Part shown: positions 26,243-34,100 of the stretch, in pieces
Layout of the letters: every line of letters begins with the position of its first letter
How positions within the stretch are numbered: the stretch's first letter is position 1
Origin: CAVONB01 sp963697205
GTDB lineage: Bacteria; Pseudomonadota; Alphaproteobacteria; Rhizobiales; Hyphomicrobiaceae
Length of the DNA: 64,000 nucleotides
Assembly: GCA_963697205.1 (NCBI GenBank)
Contig: CAVONB010000005.1
Location: forward strand, 145,753-209,752
Direction: 5' to 3'
Notes under the pieces: generated by a model
Told to the model about the DNA's origin: nothing
The model's input: only the letters and a program-made list of their open reading frames with translations
Database searches by the model: none
Translations under genes and position numbers: made by a program

Positions 26243-28188
26243 GGCGTGTACCAGATCGGCGAAGTGTAGGCCCGCTCGGTGATTGTCATCTGGGTGCCCG
26301 GCAGGGGCTTCGAGCCAAGACGCTTCACGTCGTAGGATGTCCAGCGTGGCGTCGGAATTTCGACGACGCGCACGTAGTAGAAGGCGCGCGTCGTCGGATC
26401 GAATTCGGGGTCCTTCCAGACGTTGATCAATTCCGAGGCGCCGATCGTGTTGGTCCACGTTGCATTTTGAACATCCACCGTGCTGCCGATCGAAGGCAGT
26501 TTGCCATTCTGGCCCGGCTTGCGGTCACCGCCCCAAGCGACGTCGAAAATCTTCTCTTGCGCTTGACCCTCCTTGTCGACCCAGCCCTTCACGATCTGGA
26601 TCCGATCCAGGTTGCCGCCGAGCGGATCCTTCAGCGCGGCCACCAAAAACGTTGGCGACTTGCCCGACGGCGCCTTCTTCAGGTCGCCGCCCATTGGCAC
26701 GCCCTTCGTGTAGCCGACATACGCGGGCAACCGCTCACGGGCGTCAGCCTCGGTGAATTCCCAGCCACCGAAGAAGCGCACTGCCATCCGGGTGCCAGTG
26801 GTCGCAAAAGTCTCCTTGCGCTGCATAGCGTCCCAGATCGCCTCGCGCGTGTTCTCTGTGGCCCAGACCCCCGCATAACCCGACGAGGAAACCTGCCAGT
26901 CCATGAGCTTTACGCCAGTCTTCGGGTTGTCGAAGAAAACCTTCGTCATGCGCTCCTGGCTTGGCTCTTGGGGAGTTGTCTTGCCAAAGAAATTGTCCTC
27001 CTCCATGGCCGCGAGGCCGGTGTGCGCATCGGAGCTTCCGATCATTCCGAACTTGTAGGGGTTGGTTCCGAGCTGCTGTTCGATGAGCATTCCTGTCTTC
27101 AGAGCCGAGCGGGCATACTCGAATTGCAGCATGTCCGGCGTCTTGGCAGCCGATCCATCGAGGTTGCCGACATCCCAGCGTTCGAAGTTGGCAAATTCGT
27201 CATTCGGAGACAGGAAGGGATGGGCCTCACCGTCGCCCTTCGTCTGTGTGGCCTCGTACAGCGGCTCCCAACGCGCACGTTGCTCCACGTACTCCTTATC
27301 GATCATCCTTCCGGTGAACGACTCGATGATTGGGAACATGCGTCCGTTGCTGAGATTGCCGTTGTGGGCAATGGCCAGCACACGACCGCCGGTCTTCTCC
27401 TCATAGCCGGCCATCCACTTCCAGAGGTCACGCGGATTGTCGCTGCCCAATGGCTTGGCCGTGATGAACGGCTCAATCTGGCTGGCTCGACGCGCATCGT
27501 CGCGGAAGATAACGTTGCGGTGCAGGTTGTTACCGGCCGTATTGGAGGTCCACTCGTAGCCGATGAAGGCCGTGAATTGGCCTGGCTCGTTGAAGTCTTC
27601 GGCTGCCTTGATTGTCTGTTGCCAGGCGCTCTGAAACGGCACCGTGCCCGGCACTGGCATGATGGCGGGGTCGATCGTCCCCTTACCGAAGCTCGTGATG
27701 ATGTCGATGGCGGCTTCGGCGCCCTGGCCGCCATGTATCATCTTATTCCATTTGCGACCCTGCTCGCTTTTCATGATCGCGGGATCGCCGCCGAAAATCA
27801 GAGGGAAGAAACCCATGCCGTCCGAGTGATCCGCGACCACGAGGAAATCGAGCGGTCGCGACAGCTTGACCCTCTGCCCGGTCGAGGACACGACCTCCTC
27901 ACCGCGCGCGAAGCGGTACGCCTCGACGGGGCCGAGTCGGGCGCCGAAGGCACCCGCGTCCATTGAATATGACGTGTGAAGATGAGTGTCTCCAAACAGC
28001 GGCCGCGTCGGAAAGTTGCGGCCCGCGTACGGCGAGTAGGACGGCTTCTGCGCAACGCGCTCGGCGGATTCCTTACTAAGGGCGTTTGCCCCGAGACCGG
28101 GGGCATCTTCGGCCACGGCACTCGAGGAGCCAGCGCCCAGCAACAAGGCAAGCGCAACCACGGAGCCAGAGTTTACATTGAGCTTCAT
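26239..28188 (-). CDS. Exported DUF3604 metal-dependent hydrolase-like protein
   Basis: 649 residues from the ATG at 28188, with 'GGAGG' 6 bases upstream. A signal peptide (about 1-26, 'GSSSAVAED') leads to a DUF3604 body whose His/Asp motifs resemble a PHP-type metal site: 'FGDTHLHTSYSMDAG', 'VVADHSDGMGFFP', 'AIAHNGNLSNGRMFP' and 'IGSSDAHTGLAAMEED'. The C-terminal ~200 residues form a beta-rich domain. The family is widespread in marine and soil proteobacteria without a proven reaction; metal-dependent hydrolysis is inferred from the motifs. First gene of a six-gene overlapping operon with a lipoprotein, HupE-like membrane proteins and a parvulin. Confidence 0.9.
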   Translation of the reverse strand: MKLNVNSGSVVALALLLGAGSSSAVAEDAPGLGANALSKESAERVAQKPSYSPYAGRNFPTRPLFGDTHLHTSYSMDAGAFGARLGPVEAYRFARGEEVVSSTGQRVKLSRPLDFLVVADHSDGMGFFPLIFGGDPAIMKSEQGRKWNKMIHGGQGAEAAIDIITSFGKGTIDPAIMPVPGTVPFQSAWQQTIKAAEDFNEPGQFTAFIGYEWTSNTAGNNLHRNVIFRDDARRASQIEPFITAKPLGSDNPRDLWKWMAGYEEKTGGRVLAIAHNGNLSNGRMFPIIESFTGRMIDKEYVEQRARWEPLYEATQTKGDGEAHPFLSPNDEFANFERWDVGNLDGSAAKTPDMLQFEYARSALKTGMLIEQQLGTNPYKFGMIGSSDAHTGLAAMEEDNFFGKTTPQEPSQERMTKVFFDNPKTGVKLMDWQVSSSGYAGVWATENTREAIWDAMQRKETFATTGTRMAVRFFGGWEFTEADARERLPAYVGYTKGVPMGGDLKKAPSGKSPTFLVAALKDPLGGNLDRIQIVKGWVDKEGQAQEKIFDVAWGGDRKPGQNGKLPSIGSTVDVQNATWTNTIGASELINVWKDPEFDPTTRAFYYVRVVEIPTPRWTSYDVKRLGSKPLPGTQMTITERAYTSPIWYTP

Positions 28189-28956
28189 GGGAACCTCCAA
28201 AAGCCGGCTGCCTGCCTCATCCGCTGTCCAGATTTCGTGCCAGGAACCAAAGTATCCACGAAGCCAGTTCAGGGGACTATGCACTTTCAGCCACGAAGCA
28301 GGCCACATTGGTTGATTTCCAGTGCCCGGGCGCGAGGCTCCTGGATCGGGAGGCGCTGTCGGAACCTGCATAGCGCGCAAAGCCAACGGCTTTTGTATTG
28401 CTGTTCTAGAACGCGGCTCGCGTGTGATTGAGGAGACAGTTCCGCTTCTTTAACGGGTGGTTGCGTGTTCCCGAGTTAGGCAGACGCAAGACGCTGATCG
28501 CCTTTGTTCGTCAACAGACGGCTGCACTACCCATTCGTGCGTTTCTCAGGACGTCCGACAGATGGCCCTCAGTGAAAGCTGGAACGAAACAGGTCTCGGC
28601 GGTCAATCAGACATGCCGATCGCGACGTCCTTTGCGCAGAAAGTGCCGTAGCGCATCATGTGCCGATCCGCGCGTTTGCGCTCGATGCAACACAGGTGGT
28701 GAGCGCGAGTACTGAGTCCGGAGCGGGTCAAACGTGTCGGCCGCTGGCGCGGCAAAGTCCGGATGGGCCAGCAAGCAGACGTCGATCCTGCCGTCGTCGG
28801 CGTCGAGGTTGCCCCATCGGTGAAAATGTTCAACCATGTTCAGCCTTGTGAATCTTGTGTGGCAGCACAAAGCGCCGTAGATTCATCGTTGCCCATTGGG
28901 CTCGGTTGGCGCCGAGGCTGGGGCATCGCGATGCTCCGTTCAACAGGAGAACTCCG
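28189..28956. other. Non-coding junction between DUF3604 operon and mobile element
   Basis: About 770 bases with only short, shadow-like open frames on both strands. It should contain the promoter of the minus-strand DUF3604 operon near 28190-28300 and marks the step from chromosomal-type cargo to conjugative-element genes. I recognise no protein remnant, tRNA or repeat here. Confidence 0.45.
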
Positions 28957-29166
28957 ATGTCACATCCCAAGCAGCTGATCGACAAGAAGGAGCTGACGAA
29001 ACTCGTGAAGTACTCGCCTCAGCACATCGCGCGGCTGGAGAAGGCAGGCCAATTCCCCAAGAGGTTGCGGCTGGGCCAGAACCGGGTCGCGTGGATGCTC
29101 GCCGAGATCGAGGCGTGGATCGAGGAGCGCGTGGCCACGCGTGACTTGAGCAACTTGACTTCCTGA
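28957..29166 (+). CDS. AlpA-family excisionase/transcriptional activator
   Basis: 69 residues from the ATG at 28957, with 'AGGAGAA' upstream. It has the AlpA/MerR-like winged-helix pattern: 'LIDKKELTKLVKYSPQHIAR', 'LEKAGQFPKRLRLGQNRVAW' and 'EIEAWIEERVA'. AlpA proteins activate integrase or excision genes of phages and integrative elements. It is followed by a strong terminator, so it is a single-gene unit. Its place at the edge of the replication/transfer genes fits a switch for the element. Confidence 0.88.
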   Translation: MSHPKQLIDKKELTKLVKYSPQHIARLEKAGQFPKRLRLGQNRVAWMLAEIEAWIEERVATRDLSNLTS

Positions 29167-29192
29167 GCGGAAACTCTTCTTGACGGAACGGG

Positions 29193-29220
29193 AAGGCCGT
29201 CCTTCGGGGCGGTCTTTCTG
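29193..29220 (+). terminator. Rho-independent terminator after the alpA gene
   Basis: Stem AAGGCCGTCC / GGGCGGTCTT (10 pairs, two of them G-T) closed by a TTCG tetraloop, followed by a short T-rich run. It starts 27 bases after the AlpA stop. Confidence 0.8.
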
Positions 29221-29279
29221 CGTCAGCCTCCCGAAAAGGGAAGGGGGCCTTGACAAAACGGCTTTTCGTGGTCGGGTTC

Positions 29280-29421
29280 GACTTTGATTTATTGGATGAA
29301 AAGAATGCGTATTCTTCAATTGAATATTCTTCACTGCATATAATTATATAGAGGGAAGTGCAAATATTTCATCTCTGCACGTGCAGATTGTTCACCTCTT
29401 GAAGTGCAAATTTTGCACTTC
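29280..29421. promoter_or_regulatory. AT-rich palindrome cluster: candidate origin/operator
   Basis: An AT-rich island in an otherwise GC-rich window, just upstream of the minus-strand replication-type gene. It holds a near-direct repeat 'TATTCTTCA'...'TATTCTTCA' (about 29310-29334), a half-site GAAGTGCAAA at 29355-29364, a 14-bp perfect palindrome TCTGCACGTGCAGA at 29374-29387, and a perfect 10+1+10 inverted repeat (GAAGTGCAAA, T, TTTGCACTTC) at 29401-29421. All sites share GTGCA. This looks like the binding-site array of the adjacent winged-helix protein or an oriV/partition site. Seen directly; the function is inferred. Confidence 0.6.
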
Positions 29422-29435
29422 TGGGCCGGCACCAC

Positions 29436-29789
29436 CTACCGCACCTTGCGGCTGATTTTGGCGTGCAGCGTGTAGACATTGACCCGGCCCAAGCCCTGGC
29501 GCTTGACGGTGACGTGACCGGACGCGCTGAGCTCCTTGATGAAGTAGATCACGCTGCGCTTGGAGACGCCCATGTCGTCGGCGAGCGTCTCCTGGCCGGG
29601 AAAGCAGAAATCGTTCTGCCACGCGTAGGACAGCAGCATGGCGTAGGCGAGCTTGGCACCGACGCTCAGCTCGGGCGATTTCAGGATGAGGTTGGGGACC
29701 TGGGTGAAGCCGGCGGCGGCGACGGGGTCGAAGCCCTCAAGGATTATGTTGCGGGTGCGTTGAGAGATGGCCTCGCCGAAGGATTTCAT
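29436..29789 (-). CDS. Winged-helix replication/regulatory protein
   Basis: 117 residues from the ATG at 29789; the frame extends to 29843 without coding character. It contains 'FTQVPNLILKSPELSVGAKL', 'QNDFCFPGQETLADDMG' and 'VSKRSVIYFIKELSASGHV', a winged helix-turn-helix as in plasmid replication initiators and related 'helix-turn-helix domain' proteins that begin with the same 'VPN.IL.....S..AKL.YA.L' pattern. Its 3' end abuts the AT-rich palindrome cluster at 29280-29421, which may be its DNA target. It could be a small Rep-like protein of an integrative element or a regulator. Confidence 0.75.
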   Translation of the reverse strand: MKSFGEAISQRTRNIILEGFDPVAAAGFTQVPNLILKSPELSVGAKLAYAMLLSYAWQNDFCFPGQETLADDMGVSKRSVIYFIKELSASGHVTVKRQGLGRVNVYTLHAKISRKVR

Positions 29790-29947
29790 TGTCCTCAGTA
29801 TAGCACCCGGCCGCGGCGCGCAGCGCAGGCCCAAGGTGGACAAAGGGGCGGCCGTCCAGCAGGGCGGCGTCCGCGCAAGCGTCGCACAAGTTTAGATTTG
29901 CGCACCTTGGGCGCAACCGCGGCTCAACAGAGCCTTTTGCTCGCAGC

Positions 29948-30145
29948 TTACTCGATAACGCGGAGATGGTGCTGCTCACGATACGCGAGCAGCCAGGCGA
30001 CGGTGAGCGCAATGTCGTGCTCGCTGAAGGCGCCGCTGGCGCGCATTGTCACCGGCAGGATCGTCGCAATCGTCTCGGGGCTCATGGCGAGGATGCGCTC
30101 CTCGAGCGAGAGGCGGCACGGCTGCAATTGTGTGACGGCGATCAT
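29948..30145 (-). CDS. Small hypothetical protein
   Basis: 65 residues, no recognised domain; the C-terminal half has an amphipathic pattern ('DIALTVAWLLAYREQHHLRV'). It begins 5 bases after the stop of the coiled-coil gene at 30151, so it is probably the last gene of a three-gene minus-strand unit. Could be spurious, but the spacing and composition favour a real gene. Confidence 0.5.
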   Translation of the reverse strand: MIAVTQLQPCRLSLEERILAMSPETIATILPVTMRASGAFSEHDIALTVAWLLAYREQHHLRVIE

Positions 30146-30150
30146 AGGGC

Positions 30151-30414
30151 TCAGAGCACGAGGGCTGCGACCGCGCCGACGATGACCAGGGTCTGGGCTG
30201 CGGCGACCTTGTAAAGCTCGACCCGCGTGGCCTGCAGCTGCTTATCGAGATGCGCGATCTGGCCGCTCAAGGCCTCGATATCGCCATGGGTGGCGACGTC
30301 CATCAGATCGGCGCTTTGCAGCACGGCGACAAAGCCCTCGGCCTCGGCCTTCGAATACCCGCGCTGCTGCAGCAGCGTGATTGCCTTGTAGGTGTCGATG
30401 GTCAGTGATGACAT
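30151..30414 (-). CDS. Coiled-coil protein with C-terminal membrane anchor (DUF1640-like)
   Basis: 87 residues from the ATG at 30414; a GTG at 30432 would give a 4-base overlap with the gene upstream. The pattern is 'SSLTIDTYKAITLLQQRGYS KAEAEGF' (helical), a coiled coil ('EALSGQIAHLDKQLQATRVE') and a C-terminal membrane segment 'AAAQTLVIVGAVAALVL'. This is the layout of DUF1640/CCDC90-type bacterial proteins, of unknown function and common on rhizobial mobile elements. It is cotranscribed with the HTH/coiled-coil gene before it. Confidence 0.72.
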   Translation of the reverse strand: MSSLTIDTYKAITLLQQRGYSKAEAEGFVAVLQSADLMDVATHGDIEALSGQIAHLDKQLQATRVELYKVAAAQTLVIVGAVAALVL

Positions 30415-30428
30415 ATGCCAACATTCTA

Positions 30429-31209
30429 TCACAGGTGCTGGAATTTGTCAGTTGGCGGCAGGTTATCGTCGGAGCCCTCCCCTGCCCTCTCCGCATCTGT
30501 CAGGTCGTGGGCCTGGCCGTCCTCCGCAGCGACGTCGCGGGCGGCGTGGCCCATGTGGGCGGCGAGGCTGGTGCGGCCGGACTGCACGGTCGCGGCCAGC
30601 GCCTTGAAGATCGGCGCGACGTTGCGCTGGATGGTGTCGAGCAGCTGGTTCTGGCCGTCGATGATGCTCTTCATGTCCTTGATCTGACCGCGTCGGTCGA
30701 TCAGCTCCTCGCGCAGGAAGGCGATCTCCTCATCCTTCTCGTCAAGACGCTGGTTGAGCAGGGCGACGGTGTCGGACATGTCGCGCCCGGTCGCGGCCTG
30801 TCGCTGGCCGGTTTCCACGGCGGCCGTGTCGGACGCGGTCGGACCAGGTCGGTCGCTGTCGGCCAAGGTTTGCGGGGCCGGACGCGGTGCGTCAGGGGGC
30901 GTCATGGCGCGACCAGCCACGTCAGGCGGCGGGCCTTGTCGCAGCCCGTCCTTGGCGGCGTGCAATTGCTTCAACGCGGTGATCGCCGTATCGATCGAGG
31001 TTTCGGCGACGAAGTAGGTGTCACCGGTCTCGGTCGCTTCCTTGACGCAGGTGAGCGTGCCGTTGGCGCAATAGCGCTGCAGCGTGCGGATGGAACGGGG
31101 CAGGCCCGCGACAATGAAGCGACGGGCGACGACATCGAGCGTTACCAGGGACGGCGTGGCGGGATCGGCGTCGGCCGCGGTCGGGCTCTGTCGGACAGTG
31201 GTCGGTCAT
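30429..31209 (-). pseudogene. HTH plus coiled-coil protein of the mobile element, frameshifted near its start
   Basis: The continuous frame 30429-30974 gives a disordered Pro-rich linker and a coiled coil ('LLNQRLDEKDEEIAFLREEL'). Reading upstream in the same frame reveals a MerR/excisionase-like helix-turn-helix with no ATG: 'TLDVVARRFIVAGLPRSIRT' then 'LQRYCANGTLTCVKEA'. The nearest good start is the ATG at 31209, in another frame ('MTDHCPTEPD'). One extra base between about 31185 and 31209 would join them. So this is probably a ~260-residue DNA-binding coiled-coil protein with a one-base insertion. Its role could be partitioning or regulation of the element; not established. Confidence 0.6.
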
Positions 31210-31430
31210 TGCCTCCATGATAGCATCCGCGATCACGGGCGATCGGGTTATCCCCATGGCGAGAAGCCCGGCGAAGTGATCGTCACCGGCAGGCCGAGAC
31301 GGCGAAGATCGACATCGTGCGCGCGTCTTGCGCAGGCCGGCTCGGTCGAGCGGCGACGGGCCGCGAGGTAGAGCACGACCCGACCGGTCGGTCGGGGCCG
31401 CCCCAGACCTGCAACACAGCCATCGGCAAG

Positions 31431-31458
31431 AAAAAGCCCCAGCGGATAAAGCTGGGGC
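31431..31458 (-). terminator. Rho-independent terminator of the DUF3768 gene
   Basis: Read on the minus strand: GCCCCAGC, 7-nt loop, GCTGGGGC, then TTTTT (31435-31431). It lies 7 bases past the DUF3768 stop. Confidence 0.85.
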
Positions 31459-31465
31459 AGGGCGC

Positions 31466-31792
31466 TCAATAATCTTGCGCCAACATGATCGTGAGCACAC
31501 GACAGGTGATCGTCTCGTCGGCGGGGTTCTCAGAGCCGAACGTCAGGGTCGGATCGTAATAGTCGATCTTCCAGAAGATGCGCTCGCCGCGCACGACGAG
31601 GGCTCCGAAATCGTGCTCGCCGTGGGGATCGTTGTCGGGCGTGAAGCCGTCGAACGACCGGACGGCGGCGCAGGCCTCGGCGACGACGACCGGGCCGAGC
31701 GCGTTGAGACCGGCGGAGACGACGAGGCGGCCGTTGCCTTGCCGGCACCGGCGAAAGCGATCATTGAGCTCGCGAATGCGTGTACGACACAT
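31466..31792 (-). CDS. DUF3768 domain-containing protein
   Basis: 108 residues from the ATG at 31792; an upstream extension to 31873 is not family-like. The DUF3768 core is complete: 'RTRIRELNDRFRR', 'AGLNALGPVVVAEACAAVRS', 'FDGFTPDNDPHGEHDFGALV' and 'RIFWKIDYYDPTLTFGSENP', with the invariant 'TPDNDP.GEHDFG' and 'FWKIDYYD'. The family is almost confined to plasmids and integrative elements of Rhizobiales; function unknown. It has its own terminator and faces away from the next plus-strand gene, so it is probably monocistronic. Confidence 0.9.
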   Translation of the reverse strand: MCRTRIRELNDRFRRCRQGNGRLVVSAGLNALGPVVVAEACAAVRSFDGFTPDNDPHGEHDFGALVVRGERIFWKIDYYDPTLTFGSENPADETITCRVLTIMLAQDY

Positions 31793-32022
31793 GATGGGTC
31801 TCCTCGATCGGAACGCCAGCAGCCCATATGGCTGCTGGCCACCGTCGGGAAGATCGGCCCTCCACGCTGTCATCAGTCTAGCACGCGCGCCCCGCCACCG
31901 ATCGGCTCACGACACGTGCGCGCGTCGGGGTCAAGAGGCGGGAATCTGCTCCATCGGCGATAATGATCAGGGTGCCGCGCCGCGGCACGCCTGATCATCC
32001 CTCACAACCGATGGAGGCTTTC

Positions 32023-32250
32023 ATGGGCACCAACAGTGCACCCACGCACAACGTATTCACGGTCGAGGATCGCGGCGAGACCGAGGATCCGTTCTGGCTC
32101 AAGATCGGCGCGGCCTGGGCGCACAAGGATGGCAAGGGCTTCAACATCACGCTGTCGGCCCTGCCGCTCGACAATCGCCTGGTGCTGCGCGAGCCGAGTG
32201 ACGCGGCCGAGCCCGACCCGCCCCGACAGAGCCGTCGCGGCAAAGGCTGA
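32023..32250 (+). CDS. Small conserved hypothetical protein of rhizobial mobile elements
   Basis: 75 residues from the ATG at 32023, with 'GGAGG' 6 bases upstream. The pattern is 'VFTVEDRGETEDPFWLKIGA', 'AWAHKDGKGFNITLSALPLD' and 'NRLVLRE', with a short basic tail. Small proteins of this type ('...WLKIG.AW.HKDGKGFN..L.ALPL.GR..LR') are frequent in alphaproteobacterial plasmids and islands. No function is known. It ends in a strong terminator and is a single-gene unit. Confidence 0.8.
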   Translation: MGTNSAPTHNVFTVEDRGETEDPFWLKIGAAWAHKDGKGFNITLSALPLDNRLVLREPSDAAEPDPPRQSRRGKG

Positions 32251-32254
32251 CGGC

Positions 32255-32291
32255 AAGCCCCGCATGTCCATACGACATGCGGGGCTTTTTC
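32255..32291 (+). terminator. Strong rho-independent terminator
   Basis: A perfect 14-bp stem (AAGCCCCGCATGTC / GACATGCGGGGCTT) with a 5-nt loop, followed by a T run. It lies right after the small gene ending at 32250 and insulates the IS110 element that follows. Confidence 0.92.
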
Positions 32292-32410
32292 TTGTTCCAG
32301 CACTCACCGTCCCGCGTGCTTTCCGGAGCTGCCGTAATCGAGGCGTGAGCCGAGCGGTCTGCGTCTTTGGGCTAGCCTGTCGACGTTCGACCAGAGCAGG
32401 AGGAAGCCTC

Positions 32411-33451
32411 ATGCACTACTTTATCGGCCTTGACGTTTCGCTCGCCGAGACGAGCGTCTGCGTTCTCGACGAGACGGGGGAGATCTACCGGGAAGCCAAG
32501 GTCCACTCCGATCCCGCTGACCTGGCATCCTTCATCTGTGACCTGGAGGTGCCCGTCCGACTGATTGGGATGGAGACCGGTCAGCTGTCGAACTGGCTCT
32601 ATCACGGCCTGTGCGACGCGGCGCTGCCGATCGTTTGCGTCGAAAGCCATCACATGAGCACGGCGTTGAAGGCGCAGCGGGTCAAGACGGATCAGAACGA
32701 TGCGCGCGGGATCGCGCACATGATGCGGATGGGCTGGTACAAGCAGGTGCACGTGAAGAGCGCGCAGAACTCACGATATCGCATTCTGCTCAACAGCCGA
32801 CGCTGGATGCTGGAACGGAGGGTCGATCTCAGCAATCAGATCCGCGGATATTTGAAGACATTCGGCTACAAGTTGGGTCGGGTGCACTGGCGGCACGACT
32901 TCGAGAAGCGCGTCTTCGAGCTCCTCGCGGACGATCCCGACTTGCTGGCCGTCGTTGCGCCTCTCCTGCGAGCGCGCGCGATGATCCTGAAGGAGGTGGC
33001 TGACCTCGAGAAGCAGATCCGCAAAATCGTTCGCACAGATCTCGTGTGCCGGCGTCTGATGACGGTACCTGGCATCGGCCCCATGAATGCGCTGGCATTC
33101 GTGTCGGCAATCGACAATCCGCATCTGTTCCGCCGCTCGCGCGATGTCGGGTCCTTCTTCGGCCTGACACCCAGCAAGTATGCCTCAGGAGAGATCGACC
33201 GCACTGGACGCATCACAAAATGTGGCGACGAGCTGGTTCGCACCTATCTCTACGAGGCCGCGAATTCGATCATGTCGCAGCTGCGCAGACCCTGTGCCCT
33301 CAGAACGTGGGCTTTGGAACTTGCCAAGAGATCGTCCGAGAAGACGGCACGCGTGGCGCTGGCGCGAAAGATCGCGGTGATCCTGCACCGCATCTGGATC
33401 GATGGAACGGCTTTCGACTGGAAGCGGTCGACTACGGAAGCTACGGCATGA
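32411..33451 (+). CDS. IS110-family transposase (DEDD, RuvC-like)
   Basis: 346 residues from the ATG at 32411, with 'AGGAGGAAG' upstream. The N-terminal DEDD_Tnp_IS110 domain has 'YFIGLDVSLAETSVCVLDE' (Asp), 'RLIGMETGQLSNWLYHGL' (Glu) and 'RVKTDQNDARGIAHMMRMG' (Asp pair). The C-terminal Transposase_20 domain has 'LMTVPGIGPMNALAFVSAI', 'VGSFFGLTPSKYASGEIDRT' and 'GRITKCGDELVRTYLYEAAN'. The catalytic serine region of the Tnp domain (Ser in 'YASGE') is present. Full length, so probably active. IS110 elements use a bridge RNA from the flanking non-coding ends, which are discussed under findings. Confidence 0.95.
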   Translation: MHYFIGLDVSLAETSVCVLDETGEIYREAKVHSDPADLASFICDLEVPVRLIGMETGQLSNWLYHGLCDAALPIVCVESHHMSTALKAQRVKTDQNDARGIAHMMRMGWYKQVHVKSAQNSRYRILLNSRRWMLERRVDLSNQIRGYLKTFGYKLGRVHWRHDFEKRVFELLADDPDLLAVVAPLLRARAMILKEVADLEKQIRKIVRTDLVCRRLMTVPGIGPMNALAFVSAIDNPHLFRRSRDVGSFFGLTPSKYASGEIDRTGRITKCGDELVRTYLYEAANSIMSQLRRPCALRTWALELAKRSSEKTARVALARKIAVILHRIWIDGTAFDWKRSTTEATA

Positions 33452-34100
33452 CGGTTCGCTTCCGGATCACCAAGAGGATGGACGATCATCCCCTCTCCAC
33501 CACCGCCGCTCACCGGTTTGGGCAAGCGAGCGACGGTGGCTCCGAGAGGATGATCTGACGAATGCTTCGACGCTGACAAAGAGGAGATCGCGCGAGCGAG
33601 CCGAGGTTCCTTCGGGGACGAGAGGCTGGGAGAAGGATGCGTCCGGTCGGCTGCAGGCCTGTCTGCTCACTCAGACGAGGCACTGCGTTTCGGAGTAAAT
33701 CTCCTCCCACCTTTTCCAGAAACGAAGCCGTAGCATGTGGCAGCGGTTCCAGCCGGACCACGCAGAGAAGCCCGTCTTCGAGGAAATCTGGATGGCATAC
33801 GCGCAGCTGATACTGACGTCTGAATAGGGGAACGAACAGCCTTTCCCTCGGAGCCACCGTCGCTCGCCTCACCCCAAGTCGGGCGGGCGCGGTGGCAGAG
33901 AGGAAAGGCGGGCCATTTCCCTTGGTGAACTTGAGCAAAGCCGAATCGAGATTATAGTACCAGCCGATGGGCTCGATTAGAGAAGCCGGCCCTTGCCCCG
34001 ACGAGGGGCCGGCGCTCGGGAAGCCCTCGCGGGGTGCTTTCTGGTGAGTGCTCGCACTTCACTCGGCAGAGACACGCGCTTTCACATTCCTTCGATGGCG
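33452..34100. repeat. Non-coding region with 21-bp perfect inverted repeats
   Basis: About 650 bases without a convincing gene. A 21-bp sequence GCGAGCGACGGTGGCTCCGAG at 33526-33546 recurs as a perfect inverted copy at 33847-33867. Imperfect matching extends outward to about 33487 and 33906, giving arms of ~55 bp around 300 bp. The space between holds a small open frame (33735-33827) of no known type. It may be the right end of the IS110 element or a separate small palindromic (MITE-like) element. Confidence 0.6.

Noticed and set aside
26203..27966. Plus-strand 587-residue frame opposite the DUF3604 gene
   Set aside because: Antisense shadow created by codon bias; no start signal or domain, and DUF3604 motifs are unambiguous on the other strand.
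29436..29622. Overlapping minus-strand frame 29392-29622
   Set aside because: Shadow of the winged-helix gene in another frame; Arg/Gln-rich with no domain.
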